Made by a program: the position numbers and the translations under genes. The notes beneath the pieces were generated by a model. That model was given only the letters and a program-made list of their open reading frames with translations. It was not told the origin of the DNA and made no database searches. From the NCBI GenBank assembly GCA_016795365.1, contig JAEUHN010000029.1, positions 1 through 64,000 on the forward strand: DNA of 64,000 bases, given 5' to 3'. Below are positions 24,737-31,648 of the stretch, piece by piece. Within the stretch, counting starts at the first letter, position 1, and each line of letters opens with the position of its first letter. Origin of the DNA: Verrucomicrobiaceae bacterium (GTDB taxonomy: Bacteria > Verrucomicrobiota > Verrucomicrobiia > Verrucomicrobiales > Verrucomicrobiaceae).

Positions 24737-25213
24737 ATGACGACCTCCCCTGCCCGAACTGAACCCCGCCTTGAGCCCGCGACCATTGAGGACCTGCCTC
24801 AAATGGTGGAGTTACTTGTGGCCTTGTTCAGCGAGGAGGAGGACTTCGCGCCTGACCGGCAAAAGCAGGAACATGGACTGCGACTGATCCTGGAACAGCC
24901 CAGCCGGGGACGAATCTTTGTGCTTCGCACGGATCACATGATCATCGGCATGATCAACCTGCTATTCACCATCAGCACGGCAGAGGGCGGCTTCGCTGTG
25001 CTTTTGGAAGACCTCATCATCCACCCCCAGCATCGTCGTCAGGGCTATGGCGGAAAGCTGCTCGACCACGCGGTCAGCTACGTGAAGAAGAAGGATTTCA
25101 AACGCATCACACTGCTCACCGACAAGATCAGCGCCGAGTCCCAGGCGTTCTTCCAAGAACACGGCTTCAAGTTCTCCAGCATGATTCCCATGCGTCTTGT
25201 GTTCGGCGAGTGA
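24737..25213 (+). CDS. GNAT family N-acetyltransferase
   Basis: This 158-aa protein has the GNAT fold: PATIEDLPQMVELLVALF at the start, the acetyl-CoA pyrophosphate-binding loop HRRQGYGGKLLDHAV (R/Q-x-x-G-x-G/A type), and the last strands FKRITLLTDKI and FFQEHGFKFSSMIPM. GNAT enzymes move an acetyl group from acetyl-CoA to an amine; the acceptor is unknown. The gene is divergent from rpmH and convergent with the gene at 25217. Confidence 0.85.
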   Translation: MTTSPARTEPRLEPATIEDLPQMVELLVALFSEEEDFAPDRQKQEHGLRLILEQPSRGRIFVLRTDHMIIGMINLLFTISTAEGGFAVLLEDLIIHPQHRRQGYGGKLLDHAVSYVKKKDFKRITLLTDKISAESQAFFQEHGFKFSSMIPMRLVFGE

Positions 25214-25216
25214 GCA

Positions 25217-25531
25217 TCACGCCCGCCCGAAGACCTGGAAGATGCCTTTGTCGTCGTCCCACGAATGCGCGTCCCCGCCCGGCTCCTCCAGCCACAGGCA
25301 GCCGGGGTCTTGCGAAGAACCGCTGAGCACCGTCCAGACGCTATCTTTGGGGATGGTGCGAACGACCTTGCCGCGTTCGTCTTCCAGCGGGATGGGCATC
25401 TTGAGCCTGAGCTTCTCGCCAGCTTTGAGCCCGCACTCGTAGGTGAGCACGTCGAAGGTATCAACCGTGATCTTTTCAATCTCACCGTCGTTATCGACTT
25501 CGACAATGTAACCGCGTGAAGGTAGGTGCAT
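25217..25531 (-). CDS. Conserved-looking hypothetical protein
   Basis: This 104-aa acidic cytosolic protein belongs to no family I recognise. It seems to be all-beta with alternating charged and hydrophobic residues (GYIVEVDNDGEIEKITVD, KLRLKMPIPLEDERGKV, DSVWTVLSGSS) and ends with a Trp/Asp-rich tail. Good codon structure and a plausible start support it as a gene. It lies 94 nt downstream of the VOC gene on the same strand. Confidence 0.55.
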   Translation of the reverse strand: MHLPSRGYIVEVDNDGEIEKITVDTFDVLTYECGLKAGEKLRLKMPIPLEDERGKVVRTIPKDSVWTVLSGSSQDPGCLWLEEPGGDAHSWDDDKGIFQVFGRA

Positions 25532-25624
25532 GGCTTGAGGAGAAAGTAAAGAGGTGGAGATGTAGAGATGACTCGGGTGGCAGAGCTTCTCAACCTCTCA
25601 CTTCTCGACTTCTCAACGCGGCGA

Positions 25625-25975
25625 TCAGTAGCCCACCCACTGCGTGAGCATGACCTGGTTGTTCTCCGTGTCGGCGAAGGTGGCGAGCACGATGGGCTCA
25701 CCGTCGCGTTTCTCGGGTTCGGCAACGATGCGGCCGCCGTTCTCGCGAATCAGGCGGCAGGCGGCAACGATGTTATCGACTTGGAAGCTGAGGTCCGTGC
25801 GGTTCGGTGTGCCATCGCCGCCGCCGTGCAGCGCGACGATGGTGTCGCCGAAGTTCAACTCGCTCCACCATTCGCCGTGCTCTGAAACCGTGAGGCCGAA
25901 GACCTTCTGGTAGAACTGAATCGCGCGATCCATCTCCTGCGCGAGGATGAGGTATTTGATCTTCTCGAGTTTCAT
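25625..25975 (-). CDS. VOC family protein
   Basis: This 116-aa glyoxalase/bleomycin-resistance-type protein (ATG at 25975) shows the two VOC modules: KYLILAQEMDRAIQFYQKVFGL and the end GEPIVLATFADTENNQVMLTQW. Residue patterns are close to those annotated as lactoylglutathione lyase-like, but the substrate is not known. In-frame residues upstream of 25975 are encoded by the repeated hairpin DNA, so I exclude them. It is cytosolic. Confidence 0.8.
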   Translation of the reverse strand: MKLEKIKYLILAQEMDRAIQFYQKVFGLTVSEHGEWWSELNFGDTIVALHGGGDGTPNRTDLSFQVDNIVAACRLIRENGGRIVAEPEKRDGEPIVLATFADTENNQVMLTQWVGY

Positions 25976-26009
25976 TCGGTGGTGGGGTTTCTTCTCACAC
26001 AAAGCCACA

Positions 26010-26046
26010 AAGACACGAAGACAAAACCTTGGTGGCTTCGTGTCTT
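26010..26046. terminator. Hairpin between S10 peptidase and VOC genes
   Basis: Perfect 11-bp arms (AAGACACGAAG at 26010-26020 and CTTCGTGTCTT at 26036-26046) with a 15-nt loop lie 12 nt after the stop of the minus-strand peptidase gene. On the minus strand the stem is followed by TTGTGGCTTTGTG, only moderately T-rich, so it may be a weak terminator or a dispersed hairpin repeat. Confidence 0.5.
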
Positions 26047-26058
26047 GGTGTGAACCGC

Positions 26059-27582
26059 TTACTTCTTCAGGCAGCCATCCATGAACGCCGTGATGTCAGT
26101 GTGCATCTTCTTCAGGTCGGCTTGATTGGTATACATCATGTGACCGGCTTCATAGTCGGCGGTGTGGATGTTCTTCCGCAACTCGTCGGGGATCGCGAGC
26201 TTGCGCAGGCTGAGCAGCATGTTGTCGGGAGGCGTGACGAGGTCGCTGTAGCCCATGAGCGCGAGCACTTGCAAATGCGGATTGCCCTTCATCGCCTTGG
26301 CCAGGTCGGCGTTCACACTGGTGAAGCTGTTGCCCTGGCCGTGGTTCCATCCGGGCTGGGGCTTGAGCACTTCGTAGGGCGTGTCCTTCTCATACTTCAG
26401 CACCTCGCGCAGATACGCGTTCATGCTCGCCGCAGCGATGCCGCCCACCACATTCATGAAGGGATCGATCTGCGGACGGTCATCCGCCTTGTCACCATCG
26501 CGACCGGTCACGCGCGCATCGTAGGCACCGAGGACGAGGCCTTGATCGCGCAGCAGCATTTCACGGAAGAGACCTCCATCGATATACAAGTCGTGGTCGT
26601 CGATGAGCTTCGGAGCGAGACCAGTGAGGCGTGCGAGCTTGGCGACAGCGGCGGCACGTTTCTCCTTGGAGATCAGGCGGCCTTGCAGCAGCACCTGTGC
26701 ATACTCACCGAACGCATACTCGCGGGATTCGGCGATGGCCTTGGCGCGATCGGCTTGCAGGTCGGCGGGCAGCTTCTTGTGGTAGTGCGCGACAGCGGTC
26801 ATCGCGGGCAGCGAGACGATGTTGGGCAGGTCGTTTAAGGTGGTGCCCACGAGCGTGTCGTAGTCGAGCAGGCCGGAGACGATGATGAGGCCGTTGATGT
26901 AGATGCGGTGACGCGAGGCGAGGTGCTCGGCGAGACCACCACCACGAATGCCTCCGTAGCTTTCACCGGCGATGAACTTGGGCGAGAGCCAACGCTTCTC
27001 ACGCGTGAGCCAGAGGCGGATGAACTCGCCCACGGCCTGGATGTCCTCGCGCACGCCGAGGAACTCATTCACCTTCTGCGGGTCCTCGGCCTGGCTGAAG
27101 CCCGTGTTCACCGGGTCGATGAAAACGAGGTCCGTCTTGTCCAGAATGGAGAACTCATTGGGCACCCAACCGCCCGGGGGCAGGGGAGCGGTGAGGCCGT
27201 CGGCAGGCAGGTTCACACGTTGCGGACCGAAGGCACCCAGATGCACCCACACGCTGCTGGACCCTGGGCCACCATTGAAGCAGAACGTCACCGGACGCTC
27301 GGCCTCGGCTGCGCCTTCGATCACATACGAGGTGTAAAACACGGACGCCGACGGCTTGCCATCGGGCTTCAGGATCGGCAGCGTCGTGGCAGTCGCCTTG
27401 TAGTTGATCGCCTTGCCGCCAATGGTCACGGAGCCTGTGGAGGTCGCGGCCTCGGACTTCTTGTCGTCCTTCTTCTCCTCTTTCTTGGGCTCTTCCTTCT
27501 TGACGGGCGGAGCCTTGGGTTCATCAGCGTGAACGGTGTAAGCCGTGAGGCACAGAGCGAGAGCAAGCTTGAGGCGGGTCAT
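26059..27582 (-). CDS. Serine carboxypeptidase-like (peptidase S10) secreted protein
   Basis: This secreted protein of 507 aa has signal peptide MTRLKLALALCLTAYTVHA (start taken at ATG 27582), then a Lys/Glu-rich linker and an alpha/beta-hydrolase body of the S10 family. Diagnostic elements are FCFNGGPGSSSVWVHLG (the oxyanion/substrate loop), GESYGG (nucleophilic serine), VITHL-type strands and GYSDLVTPPDNM with the catalytic Asp near the end; GHMMY carries the final His. S10 enzymes remove C-terminal residues from peptides; bacterial members are exported. The linker is very acidic/basic (EEPKKEEKKDDKK). Confidence 0.9.
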   Translation of the reverse strand: MTRLKLALALCLTAYTVHADEPKAPPVKKEEPKKEEKKDDKKSEAATSTGSVTIGGKAINYKATATTLPILKPDGKPSASVFYTSYVIEGAAEAERPVTFCFNGGPGSSSVWVHLGAFGPQRVNLPADGLTAPLPPGGWVPNEFSILDKTDLVFIDPVNTGFSQAEDPQKVNEFLGVREDIQAVGEFIRLWLTREKRWLSPKFIAGESYGGIRGGGLAEHLASRHRIYINGLIIVSGLLDYDTLVGTTLNDLPNIVSLPAMTAVAHYHKKLPADLQADRAKAIAESREYAFGEYAQVLLQGRLISKEKRAAAVAKLARLTGLAPKLIDDHDLYIDGGLFREMLLRDQGLVLGAYDARVTGRDGDKADDRPQIDPFMNVVGGIAAASMNAYLREVLKYEKDTPYEVLKPQPGWNHGQGNSFTSVNADLAKAMKGNPHLQVLALMGYSDLVTPPDNMLLSLRKLAIPDELRKNIHTADYEAGHMMYTNQADLKKMHTDITAFMDGCLKK

Positions 27583-27699
27583 GACCGGCAGTGTCCACGG
27601 TCCCCCGGCGTGGGTCAATTTCTCCTTCATTGTTCATCATTGATCCGCCGTCCTTTCGTTGTTGCCACGCGTGTCCGGCTTCTCTAGCATTCGCGCCTC

Positions 27700-28557
27700 A
27701 TGAAAATTGGCTTCAATCTTTTGCTTTGGACGGGTCACGTCACCGACGCGGACTTCCACCTTTTCGATAAACTCAAGGCCGCTGGCTACGACGGCGTTGA
27801 AATCCCGATCTTCGACGTGAGCAATGCGGCTCACTTCGCCAGCGTGGGCAAGGCGATCAAGGACAACGGCCTCGAATGCACGGCGGTGACCGTCCTTCCA
27901 GATGAGGCTCACAACGCGATCAGCCCCGACACGGCGAATCGCCAGGGTGCCATCGATCACCTGAAGCGCGTGATCGAATGCGGCCACAATGCGGGCGTGC
28001 AGACGCTGTGCGGACCTTACTACCAGGTGCTCGGCCAGTTCACCGGCAAGTATCCGACGGAAACTGAACTCGATCACGCTGCGGGCGTGCATCGCGCCAT
28101 CGCTGGCGTCGGTCAGGATGCGGGTATCAAGTTCGCGATCGAAGCGCTGAACCGCTTCGAGTCGCACCTGCTCAACACGATGGAGCAGGCCGCCAGCTAC
28201 GTGAAGCGCGTGAATCATCCGAACTTCGGCACCATGTATGACACCTTCCACGCGAACATTGAAGAGAAGGACGCCGTGGGCTGCATCGACACTGTCTTCG
28301 CCACCGGCAAGCTGAACCACGTGCACATCTCCGAGAATGATCGCGGCACTCCCGGCACCGGTCACGCGCCCTGCCGTGAAGCGATCAAGAAGCTCGTCAG
28401 CATCGGCTACGACAAGTGGCTCACCATCGAAGCCTTCGGTGGCGCACTGCCCGACCTCGCTGCTGCCACCCGCGTGTGGCGTGACTTCTTCAAGTCGCCC
28501 GAGGAAGTCTATACCGACGGCATCAAATTCATTCGTGGCGTGCTCGCCGAAAAATAG
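27700..28557 (+). CDS. Sugar isomerase/epimerase, D-tagatose 3-epimerase-like
   Basis: This 285-aa cytosolic TIM barrel belongs to the xylose-isomerase-like/AP-endonuclease-2 family. Features: KIGFNLLLWTGH, GYDGVEIPIFD, CGPYYQVLGQF, KFAIEALNRFES (metal-binding Glu), FGTMYDTFHANIEE (Asp, His) and LNHVHISENDRGTPGTGH. The ExxxNRFE plus DTFHANIEE pattern is typical of D-tagatose/D-psicose 3-epimerases, which interconvert ketoses by C3 epimerisation with Mn2+ or Co2+. It is followed after 13 nt by a toxin-antitoxin pair. Confidence 0.88.
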   Translation: MKIGFNLLLWTGHVTDADFHLFDKLKAAGYDGVEIPIFDVSNAAHFASVGKAIKDNGLECTAVTVLPDEAHNAISPDTANRQGAIDHLKRVIECGHNAGVQTLCGPYYQVLGQFTGKYPTETELDHAAGVHRAIAGVGQDAGIKFAIEALNRFESHLLNTMEQAASYVKRVNHPNFGTMYDTFHANIEEKDAVGCIDTVFATGKLNHVHISENDRGTPGTGHAPCREAIKKLVSIGYDKWLTIEAFGGALPDLAAATRVWRDFFKSPEEVYTDGIKFIRGVLAEK

Positions 28558-28570
28558 TTAAACTCCAACC

Positions 28571-28798
28571 ATGACCGCTCTGCTCCAACAAGTGATCGCC
28601 AAGGCCGAAGCGTTGCCTGAGGAAACTCAGAATGCGCTGGCGTCTGACTGGCTGGAAGCACTGGAGTCAGAGCGGAAGTGGGATGATTTGTTCGCCAACA
28701 GCCGGGAGCAGCTTGCCCAGATGGCAAGGGAAGCCCTGGCCGAGCATCGCGCAGGCAACACCAAGCCGATGGAGTCCCTGCGTGAACTCGACGACTGA
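28571..28798 (+). CDS. Putative antitoxin of RelE-type pair
   Basis: This 75-aa acidic helical protein (LLQQVIAKAEALPEETQNAL, then ASDWLEALESERKWDDLFAN, then LAQMAREALAEHRAGNTKPM) has the layout of small antitoxins that pair with RelE/HigB-like toxins, where the C-terminal tail wraps the toxin. It ends 16 nt inside the toxin gene. The 5' part of the sequence has no clear DNA-binding domain, so autoregulation is uncertain. Confidence 0.65.
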   Translation: MTALLQQVIAKAEALPEETQNALASDWLEALESERKWDDLFANSREQLAQMAREALAEHRAGNTKPMESLRELDD

Positions 28799-29054
28799 TC
28801 CGAGATTTTGGAAGTGCTATTTCGACCTTCCCAAAAGCGTCCGTGATGTTGTCTGGAAGAATTATCATCTGTGGGCGAAGGACCCGTTCCACAATAGCCT
28901 CAACTTCAAGAAGATTCTCGATGACCCGCCCGTTTGGTCAGCACGCTGTGGAGGCGACTATCGTGCTGCTGGCGTGATGGACGGCGATACCATCATCTGG
29001 TTCTTCGTCGGCTCCCATGCTCAATACGACCGCCTCATCAAGCTCATGAAATAA
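28782..29054 (+). CDS. RelE/HigB-like toxin
   Basis: This 90-aa protein starts at GTG 28782 and overlaps the antitoxin gene by 17 nt. It is a small alpha/beta protein with RelE-superfamily features: FWKCYFDLPKSVRDVVWKNY (helical N-terminus), SLNFKKILDDPPVWSARCGGDYRAAG (beta core with the Arg) and TIIWFFVGSHAQYDRLIKLM (C-terminal His/Tyr/Arg region). RelE-family toxins cut mRNA on the ribosome. Activity is inferred only. The pair is wedged between an isomerase and an oxidoreductase. Confidence 0.7.
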   Translation: MNSTTDPRFWKCYFDLPKSVRDVVWKNYHLWAKDPFHNSLNFKKILDDPPVWSARCGGDYRAAGVMDGDTIIWFFVGSHAQYDRLIKLMK

Positions 29055-29077
29055 TTGCCTCCCCTTTTTCCCATCCC

Positions 29078-30583
29078 ATGAACAACGACAACCCAACCGC
29101 TCAGCCCGCCGCCACACGCCGGGATTTCCTCCGCACTGCCGCCGTCGCTGGCGCCGCTAGTGCGCTCACCATTGAACAATCCGCCTGGGCTGCTGGCTCC
29201 GACGAAATCAAGATCGGCATGATCGGCACCGGGGGCCGCGGCTCCGGCGCTGGCGGTCAGGCTTTGAGTTCACCCAACAAAGGCGTGCGCCTCGTGGCCA
29301 TGGCTGACAACAGCAAGGAGAACCTCGACAAGTCGCTCTCCAACCTGCGCAACGCGCACGCCGACAAGGTGGCCGTCGATGAGAAGCGCCAATACGTGGG
29401 CCTCGGTGCTTACAAGGAGCTGCTCGCGAACGACGACATTAACCTCGTCATCCTCGCCACGCCTCCAGGCTTCCGTCCGTATCACTTCGAAGCCGCGATC
29501 AACGCAGGCAAAAACGTGTTCATGGAGAAGCCGGTCGCCGTCGATGCTCCGGGCGTCCGCAAGGTGCACGAAATGGCCAAGGTGGCTGACAGCAAGGGCC
29601 TCAAGGTCGCGTGCGGTCTTCAGCGCCGTTACCAGAACTGCTACCGCGAAGCCTTCAAGGCCGTGCAAAACGGCGTGATCGGCGAGATCGTGAGCGGCAA
29701 CGTCTATTGGAACGGCACGACGCCTTGGTTCCGCGAGCGCAAGGAAGGCCAGAGCGAGTTGCAATACCAGCTCTACAACTGGTATTACTTCACCTGGCTG
29801 TGCGGCGATCACATCAACGAGCAGCACATCCACAACCTCGACATCGCCAACTGGTTCATGTCGATCTTCGTGCCGCCGCGCAAGGACGCTCCTGGTCCGC
29901 AAGACAAGCAGGTGTTCCCGTATCAAATCCACGACGCCACGCCGGTCGAGGCCCAGGGCATGGGCGGTCGTCAGCAGCGCGCTGAGAAGAAGCACGGCCA
30001 GATCTATGACCACCACGCCGTGGAATACACCTACTCCAACGGTGTCCGCATTAGCAGCCAGTGCCGCCACATGAACGGCACCTTCGGTCAGGTGCGTGAA
30101 GAGTTCACTGGCACCAAGGGCATCCTTTACCTCACCAACAGCGGCAACTGCTACGCCAAGGACTTCAAGGGCAACGAGATCTGGCGCTACACGCCAGCCG
30201 CGGCTCCTGCCGGTGCCAAGGCCGAGCCAACCGGCCCGGGCAAGAAGCGCAATCGCGGCGGCGGCAACGATCCTGATCCGTATCAGGTCGAGCACAATGA
30301 ACTGCAGCAGGCGATCATCGAGAACAAGTATCGCAACAACGCCTACTACACCGGTGACTCGACGATGATGGCCATCTTGGGCCGCATGGCGACCTACTCC
30401 GGCAAGAAGGTGACGTGGGATGAAGCCTACAACTCGAAGGTGCAGCACATGCCGAACATCGTGACCAACGAAACCGAGGCTCCGGTGAAGGCCGACGCCA
30501 ATGGCTGGTATCCGATCGCGATCCCCGGCTGGAACGCCCAGCAGTATAAAGACGCTGGCCTGCAGCCTGTCGATATCGTCTAA
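29078..30583 (+). CDS. Tat-exported Gfo/Idh/MocA oxidoreductase
   Basis: This 501-aa protein (start ATG 29078) has a Tat signal (TRRDFLRTAAVAGAASAL) and a Gfo/Idh/MocA oxidoreductase body. The Rossmann fold has KIGMIGTGGRGSG, the EKP motif is in FMEKPVAVDAPG, and the C-terminal catalytic part carries WLCGDHINEQHIHNLD. Such exported enzymes use bound NADP and act on sugars or inositols; glucose-fructose oxidoreductase is the model. The substrate is unknown. A Gly/Pro/Lys-rich insertion lies near residues 380-410. A terminator follows. Confidence 0.9.
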   Translation: MNNDNPTAQPAATRRDFLRTAAVAGAASALTIEQSAWAAGSDEIKIGMIGTGGRGSGAGGQALSSPNKGVRLVAMADNSKENLDKSLSNLRNAHADKVAVDEKRQYVGLGAYKELLANDDINLVILATPPGFRPYHFEAAINAGKNVFMEKPVAVDAPGVRKVHEMAKVADSKGLKVACGLQRRYQNCYREAFKAVQNGVIGEIVSGNVYWNGTTPWFRERKEGQSELQYQLYNWYYFTWLCGDHINEQHIHNLDIANWFMSIFVPPRKDAPGPQDKQVFPYQIHDATPVEAQGMGGRQQRAEKKHGQIYDHHAVEYTYSNGVRISSQCRHMNGTFGQVREEFTGTKGILYLTNSGNCYAKDFKGNEIWRYTPAAAPAGAKAEPTGPGKKRNRGGGNDPDPYQVEHNELQQAIIENKYRNNAYYTGDSTMMAILGRMATYSGKKVTWDEAYNSKVQHMPNIVTNETEAPVKADANGWYPIAIPGWNAQQYKDAGLQPVDIV

Positions 30584-30618
30584 CTCTTTCAACGGGCCGT
30601 GATGCTCGTCGATTCCAC

Positions 30619-30660
30619 AGCCCCGGTTCTGCCAAGCGCGGAGCCGGGGCTTTTTGTTTT
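30619..30660 (+). terminator. Rho-independent terminator
   Basis: Arms AGCCCCGG (30619-30626) and CCGGGGCT (30644-30651) surround a 17-nt loop and are followed by TTTTGTTTT. It ends the Gfo/Idh/MocA transcript and lies 15 nt from the convergent MBL gene. Confidence 0.85.
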
Positions 30661-30674
30661 GAGCCAACCCTCGA

Positions 30675-31523
30675 TCACAGCAACACCAGTTGCTCCGTAA
30701 CAACTATCGAGGGCACCACTGCCTCAGAACGAACCATGGGCCGGGCAACATCCCGAGTAGGGCTGGGAGCTTTGCGATCAGCGCACCAGACCTCCACGTT
30801 GTGCAGATTCTTCTCAGCCAGAGCCGAACGAATGAAGCCTGCCGCTGTGACGGGGCAGTTGCAGTCTTCGCTGAGGTGGCCGAGCACGACTTGATGCAGT
30901 TCATCATGAGCGATCGCGGACACAAGCTCCGCAGCCTGCTCGTTGGAGAGATGTCCATGGCGCGAACTGATGCGCTGCTTGGTGGACCATGGCCGCTTGG
31001 TGTCGGCATCGAGCAGTTGCGTATCGTAGTTCGCCTCCAGGAAGAGCGTGTGAGAACCTTGCAGGCGATCCTTGATGAGGTTGGTCACAAAGCCGACATC
31101 GCTCACAAAGCCGAGCTTGGACTCATCATCACGAATGGCAAAACCAACGGGGTCGGCGGCGTCATGGGGGACTGGGAAGCACTCGATGCGCAGGTCTTTG
31201 ACCTCGAAGGGGCTGCCCGTCTGCATCATCCGCCAGCGCGGCTGGTGACGAAACCCGTCCTCCAGGCACTCGCGCGTCAAGGGGGTGACGTAAATGGGGA
31301 TATCCCACTTCTTGGTGAGGATCTCCAGCCCTGCGGTGTGATCGCCATGCTCGTGCGTGAGGAAGATGCCATCGAGATCTGATGGCTTGAAGCCATTGGC
31401 CTCCAGCCTGAGCACGATCTGCTTGGCACTGAGCCCGGCATCAATCAGCACGGTGCTTTGCGCCGTGGAGACCACTGCGCAATTGCCCGAACTGCCGCTG
31501 CCTAAAACCGTGAGCTTTAACAT
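30675..31523 (-). CDS. MBL-fold metallo-hydrolase (WalJ/YycJ-like)
   Basis: This 282-aa protein (start ATG 31523) begins LKLTVLGSGSSGNCAVV, the WalJ/YycJ signature. It has the metal motif LTHEHGDHTAG (HxHxDH), PVPHDAADPVGF and GHLSEDCNCP. Relatives are 5'-to-3' exonucleases or phosphodiesterases with two bound metal ions; YycJ acts in DNA repair or cell-wall signalling in Firmicutes. The C-terminal 40 aa extend beyond the fold. It is convergent with the Gfo/Idh/MocA gene. Confidence 0.85.
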   Translation of the reverse strand: MLKLTVLGSGSSGNCAVVSTAQSTVLIDAGLSAKQIVLRLEANGFKPSDLDGIFLTHEHGDHTAGLEILTKKWDIPIYVTPLTRECLEDGFRHQPRWRMMQTGSPFEVKDLRIECFPVPHDAADPVGFAIRDDESKLGFVSDVGFVTNLIKDRLQGSHTLFLEANYDTQLLDADTKRPWSTKQRISSRHGHLSNEQAAELVSAIAHDELHQVVLGHLSEDCNCPVTAAGFIRSALAEKNLHNVEVWCADRKAPSPTRDVARPMVRSEAVVPSIVVTEQLVLL

Positions 31524-31648
31524 TCGCCGGATGATGACCAGTGGATGAAGACGGGCAACGGGAAGATTCGCACCCAAGCGATTAAGGGGAGACCAACAGG
31601 ATCCGTGCGAGCATTTGCTTCATCTCAATCCGTGGTGACAATGCGCGC

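Noticed and set aside
29270-30703. 477-codon minus-strand frame opposite the Gfo/Idh/MocA gene
   Set aside because: The plus strand encodes clear oxidoreductase motifs; the antisense frame is Val/Leu/Arg shadow translation caused by high GC.
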